A DNA stretch of 64,000 nt from Mycobacterium sp. GA-1285 (GTDB taxonomy: Bacteria > Actinomycetota > Actinomycetes > Mycobacteriales > Mycobacteriaceae): positions 124,001-188,000 of the forward strand of contig NZ_LQIS01000001.1 of assembly GCF_001499905.1 (NCBI RefSeq), written 5' to 3'. Positions within the stretch are counted from its first letter, which is position 1; every line of letters starts with the position of its first letter. Positions 16,203 to 25,262 of the stretch are shown piece by piece. The notes beneath the pieces were generated by a model. That model was not told the DNA's origin. It worked only from the letters and a program-made list of their open reading frames with translations, and did no database searches. A program made the translations under genes and the position numbers.

Positions 16203-19200
16203 ACGGCGATACTAGGGTGTCGCGCGGCTTCCTGGGCCAGCTGCACGCGCGAGGCCAGCCCGAGCTTGGTGTAGACGTGGGTCAGATGCGTCTGCACCGT
16301 CCGGTGGGACACGAAGAGCCTTGCGGCGATGTCCTTGTTGCTGAGTCCCTCGGCGACCAACCGGACCACGTCTAACTCGGTCGGCGTCAACGAGGCCCAA
16401 CCGCTCGACACGCGCTTGCGCTCACCGCGTCCGCGCTGCGCATACGCGATCGCCTCCTCGATCGACAGCGCGGCCCCTTCGTCCCACAAGGCCTCGAACT
16501 CGTTCTCGCCGAGGGACTCTCTGAGTAGCGACACCGCTGCCTCGTACGTAGCGTCGTGCACTCGGAGCCGGACCAGCCCCAAGCGTTTCCGCAAGGCGTC
16601 GGCTGTGCCGAGGAATCGCGCCGCGTTGCGCTGATCACCGGCCGCACAGGTCAACTCGCCCAGCACCTCGAACGCGTCGGGCGCGATCTGATACGACCGA
16701 TGGGCGGTCACGGTGTCGAGTGCCCGGCGCACATCCTCATCGGCCTGTGCAATATCACCCTGCGCCAACGCGATTCGCGTGCGATTCACCAGGGCCCGTG
16801 CCAGGTGCCATCCGTGCATGAGTGACACGTCGGCGTCGGCGTATTCTCTGGCGGCGCGCAGATCACCTCTGGCGAGTTCGAGCTCCGCCGACGGGATGAC
16901 GTTCGTGATCGCCGTCTCGGGCTGCGCGTTGATGCGCTGCCATGCCCAATCGCACGCATCGGCAGCCGCTTTCACGTCTCCCTCGGCGAGGACCGCGAAA
17001 GCATACGGCGCGTACGCCCACGGTTCGAGATGCGGGCCCAGCGTGTGCGCGGTTTCGATGGCCGCCTCGGCGTAGCTTCGCCCTGTCGCGGGATCGCCCA
17101 ACCACACATACGCATGCCCGAGGCCGACGCGCGCAAGGTAGCCGTGGAGCACGTCACCAGATGCATCCGCCTCGGTGAGAAGCGCATGCAGGAGTGACGT
17201 GCCCTCCTTCAGATCGCCCGTCTGATAAACCGACATCGCCGCACCCCAGTACCGGTTCATCCGCGACATGAACGTGTCCCCGACGGCGTCGGCCAGCGAC
17301 TGACCCTCCTCACCGGCCGCGATCGCCGAGACCGGATCTCCGACAAGGATGTAGATGAACGCCTTCCAGGCGAGGATCTGGCAGAGCCGCCACCGGTCGT
17401 CCAATCGCCGTGCCAGCTCGAGAGCTTCGTCCATGTACGGGTAGGCCGCCTGCGCATCGAACGCGGCCGCGCCTATGCACGACACCAGCACACGAAGCAA
17501 CAAGACGGGGTCGTCGAGCTCCCGCGCTGTGGCCAAGGCCTGCTCGAGACCCTCCGTGACACCGACGGTGACGGCAAATGCGTACAGCACAGCCCGATCG
17601 GCGACCGCACTAACCTGTGCCACGACATCGGACGCCGCGTCCAGACCCGGATCGTCCAGCGCGGCGTTGAACCAGGACAACCCCTCCTGTACCCGCCCGC
17701 GCATGAGCCACAGCGGTTGCAGCGAACTCGCGAACCGCAACGCCGCGTCGTTGTCCTGCCGCTCGAGGCTCCACGCGAACGCCGAACGGAGATTGTCGAT
17801 TTCGATCTCCGCCTGTGAGATGAGGTGTTCGTATTGGGCGCACCCCGGCGCCTCGAGCTGCGCGGTCATCAAGATGTAGTGATCCCGGTGGCGGCCGCGC
17901 ACAGTGTCGGCTTCACCGGACTCACTAAGTTTGTCCAGCGCGTACTGACGGACCGTTTCCAGTAGCCGGTATCGCGCTCGCCCACTGCTGCTTTCGGCCA
18001 ACACCAGCGACTTGTCCACCAGGAGCATCAGCAGATCGAGCACCTGGAAGCGTTCGATCTCTCCGCCCGTGGCCACCGCCTGCGCGGCTTCGAGGTCGAA
18101 GTCTCCGGCGAACGCCGCCAGCCGCCGGAAGACGACACGCTCGGGTTCGGTCAACATCTGATGCGACCAGTCCACGGATGCTTTGAGGGTCTGCTGGCGA
18201 CGCACCGCTTTTCGTGATCCGCCCGTCAAGAGACGGAACCTGTCGTGCAGGCCGTCGAGGATCTCCCGTACGGACAGGGCGCGGACTCGGGCGGCCGCCA
18301 GCTCGATCGCCAGCGGCATGCCGTCCAGACGCCTGCAGATCTCGCCGATGACCGCGAGTTCGTCGTCCGAGGGAGCGAAATCCGACTGAACATGACGGGC
18401 GCGGTCGACGAACAACTCGACGGCTTCGTCGTCGATCGCCAGCGATGCCACTCGCCAGACGACCTCACCCTCGACACCGATCGGTTCACGGCTGGTGACC
18501 AGCAGCCGCAGCGCAGGACACCGCTCCAGCAGAGTGGTGATCAGCTCGGCACTGACCTCGAGTAGGTGTTCGCAGTTGTCGAGCACCGCGAGTACCGCAC
18601 GCCCGCCGATGAAACCGACGATGCTGTCCAACGTCGAGCGACCCGGTTGATCCGGTACCCCGAGCGCTCGCAGCACGGCGACGGGCACCAGATCCGGATC
18701 GCTGATCGGAGCCAGGTCCACATACCAGACCGACGGCAGATCGGTGCGATCCGCGATCTGCACGGCCAGCCGCGTCTTGCCCACCCCACCCGCACCCGTC
18801 AGCGTCACCAACCGGTTGCCGGTCAGGAGCTCACCGATCTCGCCGATCTGCTTGCGGCGTCCGATGAATCGCGTCAGTTGCGCGGGCAGGTCGTGTCGAT
18901 GCGCGGCCTCCGCCGTACGCAGGGGCGGAAAGTCGTTGCGGATGTCGGGGTGACACAGCTGCACAACGCGTTCTGGCCGGGGCAGGTCCCGCAGCGGGTG
19001 CGATCCGAGATCGCTGAGCCACGTACCCTCAGGCAAATAGTCGACAACCATGGATTCGGTAGCACCGGTCAGCACCGTCTGCCCGCCGTGCGCGAGATCG
19101 CGTAGCCGCGCCGTGCGGTTGATGGTCGTCCCGATGTAGTTGCCCTCGTCCCGTAGCTGAATCTCACCGGTGTGCACACCGATGCGCAGCCGAATCGGGG

Positions 19201-19483
19201 CCAGCGGCGCCTGCTGCAGCGCCAGCGCGCACGCCACCGCATCGCTGGCGCGTGCGAAGGCCAGCACGAAGCTGTCGCCCTCGCCCTGCTCGACGGGGCG
19301 GGCACCGTTGTTCATGACCACGAGATCGGCCAGCGTCGCGTCGAGTCGCCGGATCGCCGCACGCATCTCCTCGGGTTGCGAGCCCCACAACCACGTCGAC
19401 CTCTCGACGTCCGCCAGCAGCAACGTCACCGTTCCGGTCGGCAGTCCGCTCACACCAAGTTCGCTCCACTCGAGTGCGCTCAT
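16199..19483 (-). CDS. Large LuxR-family regulator with cyclase-like, NB-ARC/AAA and TPR regions
   Basis: About 1094 residues. An N-terminal class III cyclase-like domain (TGTVTLLLADVERSTW to about 170) keeps metal Asp residues and INRTARLRD, but the usual Lys/Asp substrate pair is not evident, so it may bind rather than cyclise nucleotide. An ATPase module follows, with Walker A GAGGVGKTRLAVQ at about 231 and Walker B-like LAVLDNCEHLLE, then a long helical TPR-like region. The C-terminal LuxR helix-turn-helix is LTPTELDVVRLVAEGLSNKD through SHRTVQTHLTHVYTKLGL (about 1033-1085). ATG 19483 (MSALEWSELG) matches mycobacterial relatives as remembered; the frame is open to 19546. It is likely a signal-responsive activator, with its hydrolase neighbour a possible target. 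Confidence 0.9.
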   Translation of the reverse strand: MSALEWSELGVSGLPTGTVTLLLADVERSTWLWGSQPEEMRAAIRRLDATLADLVVMNNGARPVEQGEGDSFVLAFARASDAVACALALQQAPLAPIRLRIGVHTGEIQLRDEGNYIGTTINRTARLRDLAHGGQTVLTGATESMVVDYLPEGTWLSDLGSHPLRDLPRPERVVQLCHPDIRNDFPPLRTAEAAHRHDLPAQLTRFIGRRKQIGEIGELLTGNRLVTLTGAGGVGKTRLAVQIADRTDLPSVWYVDLAPISDPDLVPVAVLRALGVPDQPGRSTLDSIVGFIGGRAVLAVLDNCEHLLEVSAELITTLLERCPALRLLVTSREPIGVEGEVVWRVASLAIDDEAVELFVDRARHVQSDFAPSDDELAVIGEICRRLDGMPLAIELAAARVRALSVREILDGLHDRFRLLTGGSRKAVRRQQTLKASVDWSHQMLTEPERVVFRRLAAFAGDFDLEAAQAVATGGEIERFQVLDLLMLLVDKSLVLAESSSGRARYRLLETVRQYALDKLSESGEADTVRGRHRDHYILMTAQLEAPGCAQYEHLISQAEIEIDNLRSAFAWSLERQDNDAALRFASSLQPLWLMRGRVQEGLSWFNAALDDPGLDAASDVVAQVSAVADRAVLYAFAVTVGVTEGLEQALATARELDDPVLLLRVLVSCIGAAAFDAQAAYPYMDEALELARRLDDRWRLCQILAWKAFIYILVGDPVSAIAAGEEGQSLADAVGDTFMSRMNRYWGAAMSVYQTGDLKEGTSLLHALLTEADASGDVLHGYLARVGLGHAYVWLGDPATGRSYAEAAIETAHTLGPHLEPWAYAPYAFAVLAEGDVKAAADACDWAWQRINAQPETAITNVIPSAELELARGDLRAAREYADADVSLMHGWHLARALVNRTRIALAQGDIAQADEDVRRALDTVTAHRSYQIAPDAFEVLGELTCAAGDQRNAARFLGTADALRKRLGLVRLRVHDATYEAAVSLLRESLGENEFEALWDEGAALSIEEAIAYAQRGRGERKRVSSGWASLTPTELDVVRLVAEGLSNKDIAARLFVSHRTVQTHLTHVYTKLGLASRVQLAQEAARHPSIAV

Positions 19484-19555
19484 GCTAGCCAGCATGCGAC
19501 CCGCGTATCGGCAAAACATCAGCGCAAGCGCGTAGATTTCACCCACGCAGCCCGG

Positions 19556-21097
19556 TCACAGCCGCCGTTTCAGCCTATCCCTATACGACCGCCCGTCGGG
19601 GTCGTACATGAACCGGTACACGGGCTCGGCCCACAGCCGCGTCAGCAGCCCGAGCCGCTCGGCCTTGTGGGGACGCAACCGGCCCGGTGGCCGCGGCCCT
19701 CGACGACCGGAGTCATACCACGCCTCCAACGCCTCTGCGGCATCGACGATCTCGCCGACCGCGGCGACCAGGTCGACCAGGCCTCCGTCCTCGCTGCCGT
19801 CGTCGGCGCGGTCCAGATGCTCCCGCATCAGTTTCAGCCTGAAGTCGCGAGCGAAGGCGCCCTCTTCGTCGAGCACCGCACAGGACAACTCACTGTCGTG
19901 CGTCCACGACCGCCGGTTGAAGTTGTCGCTTCCCGAACACGCCCACACATCGTCGATCACGCAGACCTTTGCGTGTACGTAGACCGGTGTGCCCTCGTGG
20001 TTCTCGACATCGAAGATGTGCACGCGGTTCGGTGCGGCACGGTGACACGTCTCGATGGCCTGCCAACGCCCAACCTGGTTGGGTGGCAACGCCAACCGAC
20101 CGTCGACGTCGGGATACCGCGGCACCACGGCGACCAGATGCAACTCGGGATTGTCCCGCAGCGCGGTGGCGAACAGGTTGGCCACCCGCTTCGACCACAG
20201 GTACTGGTCCTCCAGGTAGATCAGCCGACGGGCACGCGGCACCGCCTTGCTGTAGCCCCGTGCGATGCTGCGCTCGCCGTGCGGTGCGAAGTCGTAGGTG
20301 AAATGCGCGTCCGGATAGGTCCGCAACACCTGGACGCTGTGCGGACCGCACCGGGGCGGGTCCGGCGGTTGCTCCGGCAACGGATCGGCCGTCATGTCCG
20401 CGCCGCCGAGCTTGTCCCGCAGCCATGCCAGGGGGTTCAGCATGTCCAGCGACGCCGGATCGTTCCACCGTTCGCGAAACGTCGTGTCCAGCGCGCCGAC
20501 CACCGGGCCCTGCAGTCGCAGTTGCACGTCGTGCCACGGCGGATTGTCACCGTAGCGCGGCGACATCTCGATGGCCTGGGGATCACCGCGGTGCGACGCG
20601 TCATCCCGCCGCGAGTGACACAGATCGATCCCTCCCGCGAACGCCACATCGCGCTCGGGCTGACCGAGATACCGGATCACGACCAGCTTCTGGTGGTGCG
20701 AGCCGCCGATCCGCACCCGCTGGTCCAACAGGACCTCGCCGCCGGCCTTCTCGATGTGCTCGCCCAGATGGCGGTTCTCGTCCTCGCTGTAGGAGAGCTG
20801 ATCCAGATGCGACCGCCACACCAGGCCCTTGACCACCACCCCGCGTTCGGCTGCGCGGCTGAACAACTCGCGAACAGTCGGCCCGTCGTCGCGCATCTTC
20901 TCGTCGGGATCACCACGCCAGTCCGTGAAGAACACGTAGTCGCCCGGTGCAAGCGCCTCCACCTCGGTGACGAGGTGGTCGAAATAGGTCGACCCGTGCA
21001 CAAGTGGTTCGACGCGGTTGCCGTCGCACCACGCCGGGAGATCCGACGCGGGGTTGCCGCGCTCCTCTGCGCTCAGGAACCACTCCTCGACGTTCAC
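19556..21097 (-). CDS. Phospholipase D-like protein A (tandem pair)
   Basis: A 513-residue phospholipase D-superfamily protein with two HKD-type active-site regions: GGSHHQKLVVI followed by DVAFAGGIDLCHSR, and VHAKVCVIDDVWAC followed by GSDNFNRRSW. GTG 21097 (VNVEEWFLSAEER) was chosen because it aligns with the start of the neighbouring paralogue and overlaps that gene's TGA as GTGA. The superfamily hydrolyses phosphodiesters or transfers phosphatidyl groups. No signal peptide or membrane segment is seen, so it is probably cytoplasmic. Substrate is unknown. The two copies clearly arose by duplication. Confidence 0.88.
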   Translation of the reverse strand: MNVEEWFLSAEERGNPASDLPAWCDGNRVEPLVHGSTYFDHLVTEVEALAPGDYVFFTDWRGDPDEKMRDDGPTVRELFSRAAERGVVVKGLVWRSHLDQLSYSEDENRHLGEHIEKAGGEVLLDQRVRIGGSHHQKLVVIRYLGQPERDVAFAGGIDLCHSRRDDASHRGDPQAIEMSPRYGDNPPWHDVQLRLQGPVVGALDTTFRERWNDPASLDMLNPLAWLRDKLGGADMTADPLPEQPPDPPRCGPHSVQVLRTYPDAHFTYDFAPHGERSIARGYSKAVPRARRLIYLEDQYLWSKRVANLFATALRDNPELHLVAVVPRYPDVDGRLALPPNQVGRWQAIETCHRAAPNRVHIFDVENHEGTPVYVHAKVCVIDDVWACSGSDNFNRRSWTHDSELSCAVLDEEGAFARDFRLKLMREHLDRADDGSEDGGLVDLVAAVGEIVDAAEALEAWYDSGRRGPRPPGRLRPHKAERLGLLTRLWAEPVYRFMYDPDGRSYRDRLKRRL

Positions 21098-22641
21098 GGC
21101 CGCCGCCGCAACAGCCGGTCGCGGTACGAGCGACCATCGGGGTCGAAGATCATCCGGTAGGCAGGTTCGGCCCACAGCCGGGTGAATGGATCGACCCGCT
21201 CGCTCTCGTGCGGACGCAGCCGGCCGGGTGGCCGCCGCCCGGAACGGCCCGACCGGTGCCACTGCTCCAAAGTCTCTGCGCATGAGCAGATCTCATCAAC
21301 GGCGGTGACGGGATCGACCAGCCCCTCGTCTTGGCTGCCGTCGTCGGCACGGTCGAGATGCTCGCGCAGCAGGCGCAGACGCAGATCCCGCGCGAACCTG
21401 CCGTCCGCGTCGAGCACCGCGCACGACAGCTCGCTGTCGTGCGTCCATGACCGGCGGTTGAAGTTGTCGCTGCCGACGCAGGCCCACGTGTCGTCGATGA
21501 TGCACACCTTGGAGTGCACGTAAACCGGTGTGCCCTCGTGATTTTCGACGTCGAACACATGCACCCGGTCGGGTGCTGCGCGCCGGCACGCGTCGAGCGC
21601 CAGCTGACGGCCGACCAGCGTGGGCGGCCGGCCCAGACCACCCTCCAGATCGAAGTAGCGTGGCACGACCGCCACCAGTTGCAGTTCGGGATTCGAGGTC
21701 AGCGCGTCGACCAACAGGTTGGCGACCTCTTCCGACCACAGATACTGATCCTCCAGATAGATCAGGTTGCGGGCGCGCCGTACCGCTTTCGTGTAGCCGC
21801 GTGCGATGCTTCGCTCGCCCTCCTTGGCGAACTCGTACTGGATCAGGGCGTCACCGTAGGTACGAAGCACCTGCACCGCGTGCGGTCCGCAGGCCGGCGG
21901 ATCCGGCGGCTGCTCCGGTAACGGACGTCGCCGCTCGTGGTCGCCACCGAACCTGTCGCGAAGCCACGCAAGCGGGTTGAACAGGTCCAGCGGCGCCCGC
22001 GCCGTCCACCGCTCCCGAAACGTCACATCCAGTGCGCCGATGACCGGGCCCCGCACCTGCAGCTGCACGTCGTGCCACGGCGGCCGCTCTCCGTACCGCC
22101 TCGACATCTGCACGGCCTGCGGGTCACCGCGATGCGACGCGTCGTCGCGACGGGAATGGCACAGGTCGATGCCTCCGATGAACGCGACATCGCGGTCCGG
22201 TTGGTCGGGATGGCGGAGCAAAACCAGCCGCTGATGATGCGAACCGCCCACCAGCACCCGCTGATCGAGCAAGACTTCCCCGCCGGCGCGCTCGATGGTC
22301 TCGGCGAGGTGGCGGTTCTGCTCCTCGTTGAACTGCAGGCGATTCGGATACGACCGCCACATCAGACCCTTGACGAGCACGCCGCGCTCGGCCGCCGCAC
22401 GGAACAGTGCGGCGACGGTCGGGCCGTTGTCGCGCAACCTCTCGTCGGCGTCGCCGCGCCAGTCGGCGAAGAACAGGTGATCGCCCTCGCCGAGCGCCTC
22501 CACCTCCGTAACGAGCCGATCGAAATACGACGCGCCGTCAATCAAAGCCTCGGCCTGGTTGCCCTCACTCCACGCCGGCAGCTCCCAACTGGGGTTGCCG
22601 CGTTCACCCGCGGTGAGGAACCATTCGGCCAGCACTGACAC
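21094..22641 (-). CDS. Phospholipase D-like protein B (tandem pair)
   Basis: A 515-residue paralogue of the gene downstream, colinear over its whole length. The C-terminal HKD motif is intact (VHSKVCIIDDTWACVGSDN), but the first motif reads GGSHHQRLVLL, with Arg in place of the Lys seen in the partner copy. That could weaken catalysis if each half-site contributes its own His-Lys. GTG 22641 (VSVLAEWFLTAGERGN) aligns with the paralogue's start; the same frame is open to 22731, so a longer N-terminus is possible. The genes overlap by GTGA and are surely co-transcribed. Confidence 0.87.
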   Translation of the reverse strand: MSVLAEWFLTAGERGNPSWELPAWSEGNQAEALIDGASYFDRLVTEVEALGEGDHLFFADWRGDADERLRDNGPTVAALFRAAAERGVLVKGLMWRSYPNRLQFNEEQNRHLAETIERAGGEVLLDQRVLVGGSHHQRLVLLRHPDQPDRDVAFIGGIDLCHSRRDDASHRGDPQAVQMSRRYGERPPWHDVQLQVRGPVIGALDVTFRERWTARAPLDLFNPLAWLRDRFGGDHERRRPLPEQPPDPPACGPHAVQVLRTYGDALIQYEFAKEGERSIARGYTKAVRRARNLIYLEDQYLWSEEVANLLVDALTSNPELQLVAVVPRYFDLEGGLGRPPTLVGRQLALDACRRAAPDRVHVFDVENHEGTPVYVHSKVCIIDDTWACVGSDNFNRRSWTHDSELSCAVLDADGRFARDLRLRLLREHLDRADDGSQDEGLVDPVTAVDEICSCAETLEQWHRSGRSGRRPPGRLRPHESERVDPFTRLWAEPAYRMIFDPDGRSYRDRLLRRRP

Positions 22642-22731
22642 CCCGTGGAATGCCCACTCGGCGGAGGATCTACGCCCGAAATAAGTGGCCGGTGAGAGAC
22701 ATATCGCAGAGATCACCGCCTTCGGCATCAC

Positions 22732-24120
22732 TCACGACGAACTGCGCTCCCGGACAACCTGATTCGCGGTCGACGTGCGCCCGAGTTCGTGAGCGAGCGC
22801 ACCGTCGATGGACGGATGGCGGAAGCGGTGACCTCGCGCCTGCAACGCGGCGGGCAGCACGCGTTGGCTGGCCTCGGCGAGTTCACGCGCCCCCTGCTCA
22901 CCGAGCAGTAGTCGCGGCCCGAACGACGGTACGGGCACGACGGCCGGACGGCGCAGCACCCGCGCCAGTGTCCTGGTGTAGTCGGCGTTGCGCACCGGAT
23001 GCGGGGCCACCGCGTTGACGGGGCCGTCCAGCCGGTCGTCGTAGAGCGCGCGGAGATAGACGTCGAGCAGATCGTCGAGCGCGATCCACGCCAGCCACTG
23101 TCGGCCGCTGCCCAGCCGACCACCCAGCCCGGCGCCGAACAGCGGCCGCATCAACCGCAGCGTGCCGCCCCGAGCGGACTGCACGATCCCCGACCGGACG
23201 GTGACGACCCGCAGCCCCGCCTCGGCGGCCGGGGCCGTCGCCGCCTCCCACTGCCGGACCACCTCGGCCAGGAAGCCGTCGCCGGGCACGCTTTCCTCGG
23301 TCAGCACCGCATCATCGCGGTCGGAACCGTAGATGCCGACCGCCGACGCGCTGACGAACACTCCCGGTCCGTCGTCGGTCAGCGCCGCCGCCTCGGCGAG
23401 CCGACGGGTCGGTTCGACGCGGCTGTCGCGGATCGCGTCCTTGTGCGCGGCGGTGAACCGGCCGGCGATGGACGCACCGGCTAGGTGCACGACGACGTCG
23501 ACACCTTTCAGGAGGTCGGGACCCGGCCGATCCGGGTCCCATTGCCGCTCGTCCGGACCCGCCGCCGCCCGTCGCACCAACCGGATCACCCGGTGCCCTC
23601 CGGTGCTCAGGAATGCCGTCAGCGCCGAGCCGACCAGGCCCGATGCGCCGCTGACGGCGACGGTGAGCGGCGAAAGCCCGGCGTCGGCGGCGTCGCGGTG
23701 GGCGGCCAGGTCGTCGGCCAGCTGGCGATGCCGGTAGACGAACATCGGCCGCAGCACCGCCGCCGGCACCGGCGCCTCGACGCGGTCGTACACCCGGGTG
23801 CCGCCGGCGGCCTCGCCGAACTCGTGGATATGGGTCCACCGACCGACCAGGCGCGGGGGCCACGATGCCGGCCCGTCGGAGGACAGCACGTCGACGAAGC
23901 GGCGCGGCGGGTCGTAGCGCCCCGGATCGTGTTGGGCGATCCAGCGCAGACCACCCGGCAACCCGAGCACCGCTCGGCCGTCGGCCAGCGACTCCGCTTC
24001 CGCGATCACCTTCATCGGCTGCCACGGTGGAACCAGCCGCCGCATCGCTCCGGGCCGTGCGTACCACGCGAACACCTCGTCGAGCGGGAGCCCGATGACA
24101 CTCTCGTATTCGATTCCCAT
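22732..24120 (-). CDS. SRPBCC domain fused to TIGR01777-family NAD(P)-dependent epimerase
   Basis: A 462-residue two-domain protein. Residues 1 to about 150 form a START/SRPBCC-like lipid or small-ligand-binding domain (FAWYARPGAMRRLVPPW near the start). Residues from about 160 on form a short-chain dehydrogenase/epimerase of the TIGR01777 (YfcH/SulA-homologue) group, with the nucleotide loop VAVSGASGLVGSAL, VVVHLAGASIAGRFT and the ASAVGIYGSDRD segment. The typical YxxxK pair of classical SDRs is not obvious. The fusion is common in actinobacteria. Role is unknown. It is transcribed in the same direction as the PLD pair and ends 91 bases before that gene's chosen start. Confidence 0.9.
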   Translation of the reverse strand: MGIEYESVIGLPLDEVFAWYARPGAMRRLVPPWQPMKVIAEAESLADGRAVLGLPGGLRWIAQHDPGRYDPPRRFVDVLSSDGPASWPPRLVGRWTHIHEFGEAAGGTRVYDRVEAPVPAAVLRPMFVYRHRQLADDLAAHRDAADAGLSPLTVAVSGASGLVGSALTAFLSTGGHRVIRLVRRAAAGPDERQWDPDRPGPDLLKGVDVVVHLAGASIAGRFTAAHKDAIRDSRVEPTRRLAEAAALTDDGPGVFVSASAVGIYGSDRDDAVLTEESVPGDGFLAEVVRQWEAATAPAAEAGLRVVTVRSGIVQSARGGTLRLMRPLFGAGLGGRLGSGRQWLAWIALDDLLDVYLRALYDDRLDGPVNAVAPHPVRNADYTRTLARVLRRPAVVPVPSFGPRLLLGEQGARELAEASQRVLPAALQARGHRFRHPSIDGALAHELGRTSTANQVVRERSSS

Positions 24121-24215
24121 GTTTCGATATTCGTCACCGTCATACCGATGGATTGCCTCCGGGTGGGGTACCCACGGTCGTAGTCTGACAAGGTCCCGAC
24201 ATCGAAGCGGCCGTC

Positions 24216-24914
24216 ATGAACGGATGGAGTGGGCTCGCCCGCCGAAACGGCAAACGCGTGTATCAGGACCGCCGGGACGCCGGTGAGGTCCTGGCCCGCG
24301 AGCTGTTGTCCTATCGCGGTCAGGATGTCGTGGTGTTGGGACTCCCGCGCGGCGGCGTACCGGTCGCCTCGCAGGTCGCCCGTTCGCTGCATGCTCCCCT
24401 CGATGTCTTTCTGGTTCGCAAGCTCGGGGTGCCGCAGTGGGAGGAGCTTGCGATGGGTGCGCTTGCCAGCGGGGGCGGCGTGGTGATCAACGAGAACCTG
24501 GTGCGCAATCTCGGCATCGGTGACGAGGCGATGCAGGCCGCGATCGCTCGCGAAAGCGAGGAGTTGAACCGCCGCGAGCGGGCCTACCGCGGCGACCGAC
24601 CGCCGCTCGATCTGACGGGCAGGACGGTGATCCTGGTCGACGACGGGATCGCCACCGGAGCCAGCATGCTCGCCGCGGTGCGTGCCGTGCGGGCCAGGAA
24701 TCCGGCGCGGATCGTCGTCGCCGTCCCGGTCGGACCGGCGTCGGCGTGCCGGGAGCTAGCCAAGGAAGCCGACGACGTCGTCTGCGCGAGCATGCCGGCG
24801 GGATTCGAGGCTGTCGGGCAGGTGTTCGCCGACTTCCATCAGGTCAGCGACGACGAAGTGCGCGAGCTGCTGGCGCCCGGCGAGCCGGGCAGGCAAGGGC
24901 GGCAAGGGTTTTAG
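24216..24914 (+). CDS. Phosphoribosyltransferase-fold protein (Rv2143-like)
   Basis: A 232-residue protein with a type I phosphoribosyltransferase fold. The PRPP-binding signature is TVILVDDGIATGASM (about residues 132-146), and VVLGLPRGGVPVASQVA near the start fits the PPi loop. The hood region that sets base specificity is not diagnostic, so the substrate is unknown. ATG 24216 gives the N-terminus MNGWSGLARRNGKRVYQDR. It is the first gene of the conserved right-hand block and overlaps the convergent membrane-protein gene by 4 bases. In M. tuberculosis the same pair is Rv2143/Rv2144c. Confidence 0.9.
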   Translation: MNGWSGLARRNGKRVYQDRRDAGEVLARELLSYRGQDVVVLGLPRGGVPVASQVARSLHAPLDVFLVRKLGVPQWEELAMGALASGGGVVINENLVRNLGIGDEAMQAAIARESEELNRRERAYRGDRPPLDLTGRTVILVDDGIATGASMLAAVRAVRARNPARIVVAVPVGPASACRELAKEADDVVCASMPAGFEAVGQVFADFHQVSDDEVRELLAPGEPGRQGRQGF

Positions 24915-25237
24915 CGGCGGTCTTCGCCGGAGTCGGCTTGTTCGACGACCGTGGTCTCGTCGTCCGCGCCGGGCTCGCCCCCGTACTCGGGTTGCTCCGC
25001 GACGGTCTCGTCGTCGGGGTAGTCCTCGTAGTACTCCGGTTCGGCATCGGTTTGCGCGTCGTTCGCGGTGTCGGTCGTGCGGCCCGACCGCTCCCGCACC
25101 GCATCGACGATCAGGAGCACCACACCGATCACGCTGGCCGCGATACAGACCCAGGCGATCAGTTCATTGCTGGTGACGACCGCTGTCACCAGCGCGGCGA
25201 GGCCGATGACAGCGAGGACGAGCGCAACGATCAGCAT
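24911..25237 (-). CDS. Small membrane protein with acidic tail (Rv2144c-like)
   Basis: A 108-residue protein. Two hydrophobic helices (MLIVALVLAVIGLAALV and LIAWVCIAASVIGVVLLIV) occupy about residues 1-46, followed by a long acidic, Tyr/Glu/Asp-rich cytoplasmic tail with repeated EPEYYEDYPDDE-type segments. There is no known domain. It lies just downstream of wag31 on the same strand (25 bases), so it may be co-transcribed with the division genes. A role as a membrane-tethered partner is only inferred from that position. Confidence 0.85.
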   Translation of the reverse strand: MLIVALVLAVIGLAALVTAVVTSNELIAWVCIAASVIGVVLLIVDAVRERSGRTTDTANDAQTDAEPEYYEDYPDDETVAEQPEYGGEPGADDETTVVEQADSGEDRR

Positions 25238-25262
25238 TGATCAACCCTAGGTCAGAATCGGC

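Noticed and set aside
19172..21160. A long plus-strand open frame opposite the regulator and PLD genes
   Set aside because: High-GC genomes give long antisense frames. This one has Arg/His-rich, low-complexity composition and no domain, and overlaps clearly coding minus-strand genes.
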